A DNA stretch of 64,000 nucleotides from Phascolomyces articulosus (GCA_025677815.1 JAIXMP010000024.1:248001-312000), one strand, 5' to 3'. Numbered from the stretch's first letter, positions 36,265 to 50,581 are shown. Translations and numbers: made by a program. Notes: generated by a model not told the origin, from the sequence alone.

Positions 36265-38330
36265 TCACAGTGATCCATGATTTGATATACACAATAAAGG
36301 GACGGTCACTGCTTGAGTGTTCTTGGAATAACCGAAATAACCTTGGCCTATCATAGCTTTCCCCCGATTTTTTCCATCGTCATTGATCTCAGGATATTCG
36401 AGCCGTAATAGTGAAGCAAGCGCTTTTAATTCTTTTTCACCTGCAGATCCAGAGGGCCCATGTATCTTCAATGTATGTACGTTTGTATCCTTCATGCTTT
36501 TCAAAAATGAAATTAGCTGCTCATTTTCAAATAGAATACCAGAAAGATTAAGCTTACGAATAGGTCTACATATGCCAATGCTAGTTATCAGATTCATTAT
36601 TCTTTGATCCACATGATATTTAAAATCTGGATCAATATCAAGTGACCAAAAACTTTAGGTGCGTTCAAAGACTAATGATAATGTTTCTTTCTTTGGTGTA
36701 ATAATTATCATTGTTGATGGTGATGTGACTGGACTGTCGTGTCGCTTTAATTCGTAATGTCGAATGGATAGTTTTGTTTTGCAAGGTGAAGCTGTGTAAG
36801 TTGTGATAGTCTCCCAAGAACTTGATATATGTCGTTTTCCTATAAATACCGCCAATCTAACCATAGAACCTTGAGATTATGACAAGCACATAATAATTGA
36901 GAAAACCCTTTTGAGGGTTATTTATAGAAAACGTGATAACTTCTTTAGTATCTGGCAATAGAATGATTTCTTGTAAATTGGGTACACCGTATTTTGTTAA
37001 TATGGTTTTTGCCTTTCGATACAGAAGTATATCTTCATGCCATAGATCTAGTGATTTTAGGCTACGGTGACTTCTTTTCATAATCATTGCAAGTAAATCA
37101 TCAAGACTAGGATCGTTCTTTTTTTCTGGTAGGATTCTCAATGTCAATGATTTCAAGCAAGCTTTTATTGTTGAATGCTCATTCTGATCTGGTTGGGAGT
37201 AGAAAGTAGTGGATAGCAATCTATTGACAATCTCAGTTGATACTATCAAGTGTTGTAATTGTGGGACATAGTTGTAAATACTATTCAGGAATTCAGTGTA
37301 GTTGTTTCTCTTATGTTGCATAGATAAAGTGATTTCAAGGAGGGTAATCTGGCGAGAAGTTGAGTTAGTGAAGCAGGAGTTATTTTGCATGACAAGTAGA
37401 GATCAGCCGGAAACAAATTTGATGGGGTCAGTGAAATCTTGATATACTGGAACTCGGTTAGAAGTATACCCTTCAATGTTGTCGATGATAGAATGAATAT
37501 TGTTACATATCCGTGTTATATCAGCCAAACCAATATCATGATTAAAATGACTGTTTGTCAAATTATGCATCAACCCCAGTTCTTTGAACGAATTATTGCT
37601 GAGTAGTAAAATACTTTGTACTTGCTGATTATTGAAAGGATGTACATATAATTAAAAAGTATGAACTTCTAGTTATATGTGCCATTATATATAGAACAGA
37701 TATAAACATCGATGTTTACAATTATATATTGCCATCACTATTTTCTTCTTTTTATCCTAATCGAAACGGAAGTACTTATTCAAAATTTCAATTTTGCACC
37801 ATTTTTTCTCAATGAGGTTTCCATATGCAATAGGTGAATTACTGTCATTGCTTTCACACCATAGTGTAAGTACGAAGCGGGGGTCCATATCTTCTGGAGG
37901 TAATCCGCGAGCCAGCCTGAAAAGATACAATTTTACAGTTTTAACATTATGAGGTTGAACATGACGCATGAATTGGGATAAAGCGTGATTATTTGGCAAG
38001 GTATGATGTGGGATAGCATCAATACAAGATCCAATATCTGGCCATTCCTGTAGAATAAACTTGTACCAAAACCAACATGTAAGTGCCAATTGACCTTGCG
38101 TTTGCTACGATAACTTGGAAAGAATTTTGGAGAGTAACTCATAGGGTAATCTTTGCATGAGCCATTGGTTTTGAAATGAATTTGTTTCATCAATCGATTG
38201 TATTGACTGTATAGTGGTTTCTTTTTGTTCTGAAAATATTTGAACTGAAATAATGTCAGAGCCTTTTTTTGTAAGTGTAAGCAGCTTTGCATGGATTGCC
38301 TTGTCCAGTTAAAACATTGGATTTCACTCA
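36265..38330 (-). pseudogene. Decayed F-box/leucine-rich-repeat gene
   Basis: An F-box reading LPYELLSKILSKLS then TAG (38107-38105) then the GQLALTCWFWYKF half begins the domain, so the box itself carries an in-frame stop. Downstream, LRR-like text continues in changing frames: one frame ends in a stop near 37410 (after IKFVSG), another takes over with the motif LLARLPSLKSLYLCN, and a further shift occurs near 37310. A later frame carries LKACLKSLTLRI and LRKLNLSG-like repeats to 36265. Several independent breaks mean this is a pseudogene. A recently active relative may be the gene at 56370-58602. Confidence 0.7.
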
Positions 38331-41303
38331 ATACATGACTGGACGATGTTTCTGTTGATTATTGTTGTTGCCATGGGGAATAAAAGCGTATGTTTTTGGG
38401 ATTTACTACGGACTCTTTATTTATAGAATGAAACTGTAGTTCATTATCATTTCAAGTGTGTGCTTACATACACATATACTGTGTTACCAAATACAATGGA
38501 AAAAGGAAAGAAACACAGCATATCAGTACTATCTGGTTAGTATTAGGTAATGGTTGGGCATCACCGATACTGTTTTTATTGCTAATGTTTCCAACATAAC
38601 TCTGATATAGCTAACCTCCTCCATATATGATTGCTGTTCCAATTATTAACGAATATGTATCCGACTTGTTATATTTGCAAATTATCCTTACTCTCATTCG
38701 TTGTCTCTGAATGCTTTCTAGAATGGGTTTTACTTTCTTGGCCCTTTCTGGAATAACGCAATGTTGTGTTGCTGTATACCGCAAAGTCGTAACTCCCAAT
38801 GCGTGCACATTGTCTGACTTCGCAATTGGATAATTCTTTGGGATAAATTATACAATGACATCAAAAGACTAAGAATTAATGGGTGCTTGATCAAATAATA
38901 TATGCGGCTTTGTTGACGTTGTATGTGCAAAAGTAAAAAGAAAAAACCGGTGGGAGTGCAATAAAATTAAGTCTATAATCGAACAATAAAAGATAATGAG
39001 CTCTTTCTTTATGGCGAAAAAATACGTACGGTTTTACTGTTAAATTAATGTTTGGATGTGTATTTAGACTTCTATAATAAAGAAATGAAAAGAGCTTGAC
39101 GATATTTCCACATATTTACGACCGCAGGACATCAACATCAGCTTTGAAAATGGTGGTTTACCATCACTGATAGAGGTGAGAACTTGATGATTATTGTTGT
39201 CGATCAATACTGTTGTTAATTTAATAATATAATATTGCGAGAATGCAGTGCTGGTCAAAATATTGCATTTAATGGTATCGAATGCTAAAAAGCAAGTACT
39301 CTTACACATACGGCTCCGTAGTGAATTTGAAAATATATGACGGATTGGCTTTATCTTGTAAAATTTTAATCATCATAATTCATATATAAATTCATATAAA
39401 TAGGGCAATGAAGAGGGTTTTTTTAGCCCTTCCAGCAACAGTAACTACTGCCCGTATAAATAATGAAAGGAAGAAAAAAAAACTAAAGTAGAACATAGGT
39501 TGTTTAGGGAGGGTGTTCGTCTTACGAGTGCACTGCAGCACTGATATCAAAGAAAGCTAAACTTCCCAAAGAAACACTGGCCAAGTTAGTGCTAATTCAG
39601 CATTATGGTGTAATATGACTATGCACTTCCCAGGTATATATTGGATGTCGTTACTAATTGGGGATTTGCAGAGGTACATTTTGTTGTTCTTCTATATAAA
39701 AATTTATAAAACGTCAGGGAGATATATTGTAATTGGCATAGAATTTAAAAATTTATTGTTTCAATATTAATTGAGCTATTAAGTATAGAAAATATTGCTA
39801 ACACGTAATCGTTAACGGTATTATTCTTTATTTACAAAAAGTCGCCATCTTCGTTCTATTTAAATATATTTAATCCACAAGTGTTGTGTTCAATTTTTGT
39901 ATGAATAGGAATAGCTAGCCTATATTTGTCTTTTATGATAAACATTATCATGGATCATTAAAATATTCTAGAAAAAAGAATTCTTAGGTAGATATGTATA
40001 TTAATGCATATCATCTTGGTTCATCTCGATATACTAGACGGTTATATATAATGATTGGGTGTGTTGGATATTTTGTGCATATTAATTATCCATTCATTGA
40101 TCCAGGGAAGGCTATTGATAATTTGGTAAGTATATAAATTCTAATATATACGTACTAGATCTTCTCAGATTCAACTATCTGCTTTGAATGATCATCCTGG
40201 AAAACGATCTCTAGATAAAACTGCAGATTCGATTGCTTCAATGCATTTTTTTTGTTACGTATTGCATTCTTCGATATCGTAACCATTATAACAATCCTCC
40301 CCCAGTGATTATTTTAATGCAATATTATCACTTTCCAGAAACACTGGAAAGGTAAATGAATCGATATACCCAGAAACGAGAATAGAGTTTTCATTCTGGA
40401 TCATCCAATAATCTGTTATTGCAACAGCAATACGTATGTAGAATATTTTATATACTATGAACTCAGATTTTTTTATAATACATAGATTACCACTATAAGT
40501 CTATCTATGGACGTTACATATACTATAGACCGATGAGACCGAGATAACTAGAAAACCCATTATAAGAACAACTTCATGGTTATACAATAAGCATTTCAAG
40601 AATTATCTTCTTCTTTTTTATCAATATATTTCAACTCTATAATATTCGCCATAATAATTAGAAACAACGAATGAAATAAACCTAACTAAAGATATACTAT
40701 AAAAGGGTTTCATGATGATGCTATTAGATATATTGTACTTTTTTTTTTTTTTTAAAAAAAAAAAACAGATCGAAACAAGTTGTTAAAACGGGTTGACACC
40801 CGGTGATGAGGGTAAAAAAAGAATATGTTTTTGTATAATATATATAGCCATTTCAACGTCCTATTACCTGGTTATTTCATGCCAAAAAAAAAAAAAACAA
40901 AAAAACAAAATGGGCTAAAAGAGAAAAAGATTGACCAGGATACTTTTTTAACATCCAAGTAAAACGTTGCACAATATTCCCCACAATATGTTACGTGAAA
41001 AAAGAAGATACTTGAACTCACATTAGAAAACCAATTTTTGCTTATTTTATTTTTTAGTGATTGTTTGTGAACAGTATTATTTCATGTCTTCTACTATATT
41101 GTCATTAGATAAGCACACATAAAATTCAGTATTTTATACGTAAGAAAGTAAAGTAAAGTAAAGAAAGAAAAAGCTTATAGTGGGCCTTTGGGAAACTAAA
41201 AGTGGTCGCAGGACTAAAGTGATTTCCCACGGCATATATGTAAGCAGGACCTGTCTGTAATATAATTTATACATATTGCTGGAACACAACATTAGAATAA
41301 CCA
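38331..41303. other. Intergenic, possible further F-box debris on the minus strand
   Basis: Short minus-strand frames near 38611-38930 and 39064-39309 look like worn LRR text (motif FSKLMLMSCGRKYVEI) but have no start, F-box or joined structure. The rest is AT-rich with a T15A12 palindrome at 40739-40765. Confidence 0.4.
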
Positions 41304-41311
41304 TATATAAA
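41304..41311 (+). promoter_or_regulatory. TATA box of the acyl-CoA ligase gene
   Basis: TATATAAA, 109 bp before the ATG, followed by a pyrimidine-rich tract at 41315-41395 that is typical of fungal promoters. Confidence 0.45.
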
Positions 41312-41419
41312 GCCTCCCTTATTTTTTTTCCTGTCCTTTTTTTTTACTCCTGATTATTATTAATACACTCTTCTTCTTCTTTCTCTTTTTTATTCTTTAT
41401 ATCATTATTATTATTTAAT

Positions 41420-44090
41420 ATGGCAACAACAGAAGATATTTCCACTTTGGTTGATGTTCCTATGTGGACGGAAGCTGCTAAAAACATTACATGGTCAGTT
41501 CCTCCACGCGCTGTATTGGAAAATAAAAATGATGGTTCCCCAAATCCATACATCTGGTAAGTAAAAACAGATCTGTTCTCTTTCTATCTATCTAGTACAG
41601 ATATATAAAAAATAGACAGAAAAAAAACGAGAGGGGTTTTTGTTGACAACCATAATAATATGAAACTTAATGGGTGGTTACTTTTATTAGGTTTCCAGGT
41701 GGCAAGTTTAACACTTGTTATAATTGTGTCGATCGTAATGACCCAAACTCTGTTGCATTGATTTATGATTCTGCTGTGACCAATGTCAAAAGAAAATATA
41801 CTTATGGTGACATTCGTAAAGAAGTGATTCATTTGGCTGGTGTTTTAACTGACTACGGTGTGAAAAAAGGTGACACTGTCGTAGTTTATATGCCGATGGT
41901 ACCTGAAGCGGTGTTCGTTTTATTAGCATGTGCTCGCCTCGGTGCAGTTCATAGTGTAGTTTTCGGTAAGACTCAGAAAATTGAATGGGGGAAAAAAAAA
42001 GACGGGAAATCCTTGTATTTATAACAATGACTAAGATAAATTGATATCGTTATTATCATCCTATTAGGTGGTTTTGCTCCCAAGGAACTTGCTAAAAGAA
42101 TTGATGATGCTAAACCCAAGGTATTGGTCACAGCAAGTTGTGGTATTGAACCCAAGCGAGTGATTCCTTATAAACGTAAGACTGAATTATATTAATACTT
42201 TTTGTGTGAGAAACAGAAATTAACTCATGGAAAATAAAATATGACATAATTTATAGCACTTGTGGATGCCGCTTGCGATATTGCCACTCACAAGGTACCA
42301 ATGAAACTGGTGCTCCAACGCACGGGCCAAGTTCAAGCTCAACTCAATCCCGCTAAAGGAGACCGAGATTTTTATCAAGAAATGGAACGGGCTAAACGTG
42401 ATGGATTGGCATTTGAACAATGTGTGGATGTGGATAGTGAAGATCCACTTTACAGGTATGATATGGTGTTGGGAAATTTACATAAATAGAGGTGCCGTAT
42501 ATTCCTTATCTCACTGACTATGGATAATTTACAAATGGGTTGCTTGTATAGTTTGTATACAAGTGGTACGACTGGTGTCCCAAAGGGTGTCGTTCGTTCG
42601 AATGGTGGACATGCAGTAGTACTTCGTTGGTCAATGGATTATATTTATAATGTAAAGAAGGGAGAAACTATTTTCACAGCAAGTGATATCGGATGGGCTG
42701 TCAGTCACAGGTATATACTCATATCAGGAAAAAAAAAAGAAAGAAAGAAATGACTAAAAGTGATGCCATGAATGATGTATGTATCGCTTACAAATATTTT
42801 CATCTTTTTTGAATTATAGTTACATTGTCTATGGTCCCATGTTAGCTGGCGTTGCTACTATCATGTACGAGGGTAAACCAGTAGGTACGCCTGATGCAGG
42901 TGCATTTTGGCGTCTTATTCAAGAATACAATGTCAAGACCATGTTTACTGCCCCTACTGCCATTCGTGCAATTCGACGAGAAGATCCCAACGCTGAATTG
43001 GCCAAAAAATATGATCTTAGTAGCTTAAAGGTTTTGTTTGTCGCTGGTGAACGAAGTGATCCGGAAACATTGCGATACTGTCAACAAGTATTGAACAAAG
43101 CACTCGTCATTGATCATTATTGGACAACTGAACTTGGATCTCCTGTCACAGCCACATGTGCAGGTTCGTCTGATTTATCCATTAAATGGGGTTCCGCTGG
43201 TAAAGTAGTTCCTGGATCAACCATGCGCGTTTTGACAGAAGATACCCATGAGGAAGCAACGGAACCAAATACTTTTGGTAATATCGTCCTCAAGCTACCT
43301 TTACCACCCGCCGCCTTCCCATCTCTCTGGAAGAATGATGAAGGATATAAGAATAGTTATTTCACAAAGTTCCCTGGTTATTTTGATACTGGTGATGCCG
43401 GTATTATTGATGAACAAGGGTATGTTATTATTATTATTGTTGGATCTAGATGGATGGATAAAACGGGGTTGGTTGGATGATGGGTGGTATATCACAGTAA
43501 ATTGACTTATCTATATTTGGAATGTTTTATAGATTTGTTCATATTATGGCAAGAACGGATGATATTATTAATGTTGCTGGTAATTATACATGTGAATTAT
43601 ATTCAGGCTGATGGGGTATAACAAATATATAGTGTCATTTATGGCAGATACTAAAAAACGACCTCTCTATTCATGTATAGGGCATCGTCTGTCAACCGGA
43701 TCCATTGAACAAATTATTAATGCCAACCCCATGGTCGCCGAATGTTGTGTTGTACCCCTTCCTGATAAAATGAAGGGTCATGTTCCTCTTGGTATTGTTG
43801 TACTCAAAAATGGAGATGATGTTAATTTAACCAAGTTATTGAAAGATTTAGTCCTTGCAACAAGAAATGATCTTGGTGCCATTGCCTGTTTTGAACGTGC
43901 TGTCTTTGTTCAACGTTTACCAAAAACCCGCAGTGGTAAAGTGTTGAGACGATGTATTCGTGATATGGTAGATGGTAAACCTATGCGAGTCCCTGCCACC
44001 ATCGAAGATGAAACAGTGCTTCCCGAAATTGAACACGTTTTACGCCTTGATGGGTTATTGCCTGAAGCTAACCGTGAATCCAAGATCTAA
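41420..44090 (+). CDS. ACSS3: Propionyl-CoA synthetase-like (ACSS3/PrpE) AMP-forming ligase
   Basis: Activates a short-chain acid (probably propionate or acetate) to its CoA ester through an acyl-adenylate. Eight exons (41420-41556, 41691-41965, 42068-42175, 42257-42455, 42552-42710, 42820-43419, 43533-43579, 43681-44090) sum to 644 aa. Motifs: YTSGTTGVPKG (P-loop), DIGWAVSHSYIVYGPM, YWTTELGSP, GYFDTGDAG and, in the C-terminal lobe, GHRLSTGSIEQ and PKTRSGKVLRR with the catalytic Lys. YWTTELGSP and HRLSTG favour the PrpE/ACSS3 branch over classical acetyl-CoA synthetase. No mitochondrial presequence is obvious. Convergent with the hydrolase gene, 259 bp apart. Confidence 0.9.
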
Positions 44091-44349
44091 AAAAAATTAC
44101 ACAGGTCGTACTTATTACTTTTCTTTTGTGAATATAGCTAGAAAGATTTTTTATATTTATAAATGTGTCATATCCATCAGGCTGTTTTTTAGAAAACCAA
44201 TCAACCCTCCTTCCTTCACCCTCCAGTTTTTTTCTTAACACACACACACACATATATATATATACATATATAAATTAAGCAGCCGTTTTTTTTTTTTACA
44301 TATATCAAGGAGATGCGCTTGTTATGCTTTAATATGTTGTTTTCAAAGA

Positions 44350-45539
44350 CTATTGTTTATCTATCACTTTATTATTATTGTCGTTTATAAATGTATGAAG
44401 TGCTGATTTAAATGCTACAGATTCAACTTGATAAATATCCATATGAGTTGATCGAGGAAACTTGACCATCCTACTACCATCACTGCAGCCACTCATTGTC
44501 ATGAATTTATTATATAATTTTTGCATATGTTCCGCAGGCACAATCTCATCCTTTTCCGAACTCAAGAACAAGATGGGTGTTTTAATCTTATGGATCCGTG
44601 TCAAACTAGGCCAATGGTTCCATAAAAAGTATTTTGCAATTAGTGGATAAGGCGTATATCGTGGATATAACGTTTTCACCATGTCCAAAATACTAGTATA
44701 TGTATTCTCGAGAATGAGACCGTGGATTCTTTGTTGTTGATTAACATTTTTTGCCAAAAGTCCAATGGCAACTCCACCCCCTAAACTATGGCCATAAATA
44801 TAAATTGGTCGATGAATATCAAAAGCAGACGATGAAGAGGCATAATGTAGAATACATTGGGCATCAATTTCTAATCCACGTTCAGAGGAACGACCTGAAC
44901 TACTTCCAAATCCTCGAGGACAAATGCCAATAATCGTGGCTTCAGGAACAGCTTGAAGCATTTTATTGAATAAGTCGAATCGATGGATCATGTTTCCTGC
45001 ATTTCCTTGAAAATAAATGATGATGGGTCTTCGCTGTTCTTCTTGTTGTGATGGCAGATCCTGGGTCATAGAAAATGTATTTCCATTTTGTTTTCGCTCG
45101 ACGACAAATCCTTTCAACTGTTTCCGATCCGGTGTCTGTATCGTTTGTTCAGTTATGTTCAAGTTGCTCGGGATCTTGTCTGGTGTACATTGTTCATGAC
45201 GTGATCCCGGTGGAATGTATCCCATATAAATAAGTTTGTTTTGAAATAGAACAAGCATAATACACTATGCGTATGTAGATAAATAAGTATCAATATGAAC
45301 GAGGTGGATATTATATATAAAAAAAAGAGGTTCAGTCATTGGGGGGGTACCTTGTACAGGTAAAGTCCAGCAGGTACACCAGCGACAATTAAAAATGCAG
45401 TTCCCCATGACGATAATGATCGTTGTTGTTGTTGTTGTGATGGTGGTGGTTTATTTATACATGGCCATTGTTGAATTATTTTCCGTTTATGCAAAGAATA
45501 GCTGATATTATTTCTAATCAATACGCGTAGAATAAACAT
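44350..45539 (-). CDS. BEM46: Bem46/ABHD13-like alpha/beta hydrolase
   Basis: Exons 45539-45351 and 45264-44350 give 367 aa. A short N-terminal basic/Gln-rich part is followed by one hydrophobic anchor (GTAFLIVAGVPAGLYLY) and the family start NKLIYMGY. The hydrolase core has an oxyanion-region GNAGNM, nucleophile GHSLGGG, acid in SSEKDEIVP and histidine in STHMD. Family members sit at the ER or cell cortex and affect polarity; the natural substrate is unknown. The start is 147 bp from the CET1 stop, on the same strand, so the two are close tandem genes. Confidence 0.85.
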
Positions 45540-45686
45540 TTTTTGTGGAGGAGGAGAAGATGAAAATAAAAAAAAATAGACACTAGTATTCTTTTTTTTT
45601 TTTTTGGATTGTTACAAATGGCAATGGAAAATTCCATCAATAGCAGCAGCCGCAACCCAAACTACCACTACTATGTCAATTTTTAT

Positions 45687-47521
45687 TTATTGATAATGAT
45701 TTCCCAATTTTATAGCCTTTCGAGAGAGCATGCGAACATTATTAATAAATGACTCTACCATTTCATAATATTGTGACGATTCCCTTCTATCCATTTTAGA
45801 CTTTTCCCTAGCGAAAACCAACGGATCAATGATTTCCAATTCCAATTCATGCCGAGGTTCTTCTTTCTCCTGTATGATTGTCACCACAGTTTAGTATCCT
45901 ATCTATCTACCCACCCATACATTTTACTCGTCTCCCTTTTCTCTATTTCATTTGTTTATTTTCATACACTTACATGATCACTTTTCACTTGAGTCAAATC
46001 AAATTGGATACCTCCATGTTGGTAGGAAACACGGTCTTTATGGCGGGTGTAACCTGGCGCTGTTGTAGGCATAGTTCCTATTTTTTTTTTATTGTTCATG
46101 AGTTACCCCACATTATTCTTTTTTTTTTTAAAAAAAAAAAAGTTGACAATATGCTATGAAAAAAATAAGAGAAAAAAAGACTCACGGGGAAGTTCAACGT
46201 TGATAGATATTCGATAATCGAGTGGTTGTTTTGGAATATGAATGTTGATATCTGTGATACGTTGTTTTTCAATGATGCCATCGGGTACCACCTAATCATG
46301 AATAAATAGAGTGCATAGCAAAGGTTAATTTACACTCATTCCCATAAATCATCTACACAGATAAACAAAAAAAAAGCTCTTCCTATATATAATAATAATA
46401 CCTTCCCAGTTCTTTGATCCGTGGTGACTCGCCATTTCTCAAATCGCCCCACTTGATAGTACGTGTCCGTTTCGTAAGTGTGCTGATATTTTATTCGTTC
46501 TCGCTTTAATAAAAAAAAGATGTTCAACATATGTAATGATATAATTTTGATTTTATTGTTATTGTTCAATAAATACTTTATACATACTCCCGGTAAACCT
46601 GATGAGCTGACCAGTTCATTCAATCTTTTATTATAATTTTCGTGTTGCTGGCGTGTCATATTTGATTCAAATCGAACCCTTCCCTCCATTCCTATTAAGA
46701 CTATTACAATTTGTTACTCTCTATTGTTCATTGTATGTATATAACATACGGACGTTTTAATGTATAATTATCAAACAAAAAATTAAAATAAGGAAATCGT
46801 TATGCAAAAACATACTCATTTCTGTTGGCGCACCCAAGTTGATTCGTTTTCCGGATTGTTTGTCAATAAAGACACCCAATTTTGCCTCGATCTATTATTA
46901 TTATTATTGTATTATATAAAAATTAAGAAACTGATGTTATAGTAACAGCAATAGAAAAAGAATAAAAAAACTCACCTCAACATACTGTGTTTGAAGATGT
47001 TTTCCAATCACATCCGCTATATACATTGTAATATCATCTACTGGTCGTACATTAAATATTGTAGGTTCTTTTCGTGGAACTACTTGGTGTTGATGATGAT
47101 GCTGATGTTCTCTTGCTATCGTGGATGATACGGATTTTCGTACAGGCACTGGAGGTGCTTGCTGTTCTGTAGAAGTCGGTGCCTGTTCTTCTTTTGTATT
47201 GGGTACTTGATCTACATGGTTTACTGAATCACGATCGTTTGTTCTCTCTTCTTTTTCTAATACAGGTAAATCTTTTGATTCTTTAGTAGTTGATTCAACT
47301 TCATTTTTAGAAATGGAATCCACTTGATCTGTTACGGACGGTGTCGCAGCAGAAACCTGATCCGTTTTTGTAGTGACATAATTCTGTGATTGATGGCGTT
47401 TGGCTGGATTTTCAGAGTCAACAATCAAATCCTCATTACTATCGGGGACTTCCTGTACATCCCTTTCGTCCGTTTGGATCCTCTCAATCTCATTCACATT
47501 ACGTTTACGTGATTCAGCCAT
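45687..47521 (-). CDS. CET1: mRNA-capping enzyme beta subunit, RNA 5'-triphosphatase (Cet1 type)
   Basis: Removes the gamma phosphate of nascent mRNA before guanylylation. Seven exons (47521-46976, 46891-46816, 46700-46588, 46503-46402, 46291-46186, 46077-45974, 45869-45687) sum to 409 aa. A disordered, Glu/Thr-rich N-terminus (1-145) precedes the tunnel domain. Both glutamate strands are seen: VEIEAKLG, split by intron 1, and HELELEI near the C-terminus; VRFES, RVTTD and GGIQFDLTQV lie between. It belongs to the metal-dependent TTM tunnel fold, not the cysteine-phosphatase fold used by animals and plants. Confidence 0.9.
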
Positions 47522-49154
47522 GTGGAAAAAGAAAGAAAAAAATAATGAAATAGAAAAAAACTGTGAGCTTCAAGGAGTTGTTTAATAATTTTATCTCGCG
47601 TTTTTATTTCCCGACAGGAAAGTTTTATATGACACTTTTATGCGTGTTGTTTATGCTTCCTTAAGAAGGTTGTCAAACGAGAACAAGTTGCTCTATTTTT
47701 TTTATCGTAATTGTACATAAATATAATGGAACAGGTTAATAAGTAACTGAGTGCTTTTATTTTTTATTCTATTGCCTACCAATAAGCCTAGTTAATACTG
47801 TATAACATTATATAATGTCAAAACAGTTGCAGCAGAGATTGAATAAAAAGTGTGTGTAATATTACTCTTGTTCTGTAAATGTAAAGCAAACTTTAACGTT
47901 TCATATAGTTATATGATATCATGTTCAGGTACAAAATAAACTCTCAAGAAAGTCACTTTTGATTTTTGACACTTCAATTAATCATTGTTATGGACAACTA
48001 GTAGAAAATACTCTGAGAAAATGGCAAAACGGGATCATATAATAGTATTATATATTATACAAAGAAGAAGCGGTTTCACTTCATATTTCTTGGCATAAAA
48101 TGACTATTTCTCTAGGTATTTTAAAGTAGCGCTGCTGCTGTGTTGGTATTTATGTATCTATTAGTACATATGGATAAACTCTGGGATTTTGAAAGAGGTT
48201 AGTTTTGTGTAGCGACATTTTCACACGTAATAATGATAACAACATTGAAATTGCTTATTATTTTCCCCATATTTCTATCCATGAATCAACATAACCGTGT
48301 TTTTTTTGGAAATTGCATATATATTTTGTATTGATAATAGGTGCGTGGTAATTTATATAATGAACTACCTATCCATGGTATTATGCACGTCGATCCTTTT
48401 CATGTTTTTTTCATGACCTTTATAGTTGCTAATATTGTACTACACACATGCACTACTTTGCACCTTCACTGTTTACGATGACAGTGAATTTTATGCAGAT
48501 TATTCCCATACTTTCAATCATCATAAATTACAATATATATTATTATGGTAATAAACAGAAGGATTATCATATCATAGATTTCATGATGTTTTGTAGTAGT
48601 AATTAAAGGAATGACTTATTAACGGATAGAAAAAAGTATCATCCAGAAGTAGTGAACCATAGTACAACAAGGAACCTGGTCAACTTTCCTCATTTAGGAG
48701 GTCTGTGCTCAGTCAAAGCGTTTAACTCAGTTCAATAATAATGATGCTTCAGGTATTCTTTCATCGATCCACATTGGGTTGTCAATGACACACACTTTTG
48801 ATAGATGAAATTTTTGTTTGAAAAAAAAATTTGAGTATATATAATAATATGTAATATAATATTTGAAGGTCACGATATACGTCAATTTCTTTTTTTTTTC
48901 TTTTTTTTTTCTGTTTTTGCAAAAGAAGTTTGGAGTCAAGTAAAAAAAAAAAGTGTTGTCTTTGGGGGATATTTAGAATTGAATAGAAGGGAAAAAAGGA
49001 AAAAAAAATTAAGTTGTGGCACAGGAGAAAGAGAGAAGAAGAGAAGAAGAAAGTTTGTATTAAAAAAAGAGACTTTGGGATTTGTTACAGTTGAAATTTG
49101 TGTTGTGTTGATTGTTTTTGTTATCAAATCTTTTTGTTTTTTACTTTCTTTTTT
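47522..49154. other. Intergenic, no gene seen
   Basis: AT-rich; upstream of CET1 and downstream of RHO1. The T-rich part at 48880-49150 is probably RHO1 3' UTR. No RNA gene recognised. Confidence 0.45.
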
Positions 49155-50581
49155 CTACAAAACAGTGCAAATCTTGGATTTCTTCTTTTTGTTAACCATC
49201 AAAGCAGCTCGAGTGGCATGTTCAAATACTTCACGGACACCATCTCCTGTCTTTGCTGAACATTCAAGATACTTGTAAGCATTGATTCGTTGAGCAACAC
49301 CAGCGCCCTATCATCATATACATCATCATCATCATCATATTCCAAGTGTGAGTTATACAATAGATGGATATTACAACACTTGCTGAGCCCCAAAAAAAAT
49401 ATCTCACAAAAAAAAAAAGAATCACGCCTTGTATCCTTTTTATATAAAAAACCCGTTGTTTTCAAGTTATAATTACCTCTTCAAATGAAACAGGTCTTTG
49501 AGAGTTCTTTCTGAGCTCATCAATCGTGGCTGGATCATTTCGTAAATCCTTCTTACAACCCACAAGCAAGATAGGCAAACCTTGACAGAAGTGAAGGACT
49601 TCAGAGATCCACTATAAGATTTTCATTTTTTTATCAGTCAGTCAGTTATTTTTCCTCTCTCCCCCTTATATTTTATCGATCTCCCAAGTACAGGAATATG
49701 TAAACATATATATGATTATATATATATACAATACAAAATGATGAATTCATGCATTATCAAACATTTGGAGAAAAAAAAACAAAAACGCGTATCTCGTTTT
49801 GTTTCATTTACCTTTTCTTGAACGTTCTCCAAAGAATCAGGAGAATCAACAGCAAAGCAAATCAAAATGACGTGAGAGTCAGGATATGACAATGGTCGAA
49901 GACGATCGTAATCTTCTTGGCCTATTTATATATAAATAAAAATGATATCATGTGTTTAATGGTGTGAGTAAGTGTGATTGTGATGATAATTGAACAGATA
50001 AATATATATTTGGGAGAGAGAAAAAATGGAAAGGAGAGGAGAGGAGGAGGGGTTATATAAATAAATATAAATGTAAATTAGAGGCGCTTTTAAAAAGAAG
50101 GTCTTACCAGCAGTATCCCACAAGGCCAACTCTACATGTTTGCCGTCTACTTCAACGTCAGCGACATAGTTTTCAAATACGGTGGGGACATAAAACTATT
50201 TAATGTTGAGAAAAAATATTTAAGTTTCATTTATACTATATAATGTTCATTCTCTTCCATTAAGATTCATGAGTTCCCCAGAAAGTTTCATTGTGACGAA
50301 AATAAAAAAAAGCTCCTTACTTCAGGGAAGGTGCCCTTGGAAAAGACAATCAAAAGACAGGTCTATAATGAATTAAAATAAGATAGAGATAAAGATAGAG
50401 ATGGAGTGAGTTTTATCAAATGGAAAATAAAAGTAAAAACAGCAAGACTACTTTTTTTATTATCATATTCATTCTATCTATCCACAATTAATGAAAAAAA
50501 AAAGTTTTCGTTTTTCTTTCTTCGTACCTTGCCGCATGCACCATCGCCGACGATGACAAGTTTCCTTCTAATTTCGGACAT
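49155..50581 (-). CDS. RHO1: Rho1 small GTPase
   Basis: Membrane-bound switch controlling glucan synthase, the cell-wall integrity kinase cascade and actin polarity. Six exons give 193 aa, the standard length. P-loop GDGACGKT (split after Lys by intron 1), effector loop [41 protein letters not shown], a polybasic KKKKSK and the CAAX box CTVL (geranylgeranyl type, last Leu). No residue is missing. The ATG at 50581 follows a long CT-rich leader that may contain an intron (CAG sites near 50700-50790). Confidence 0.96.
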
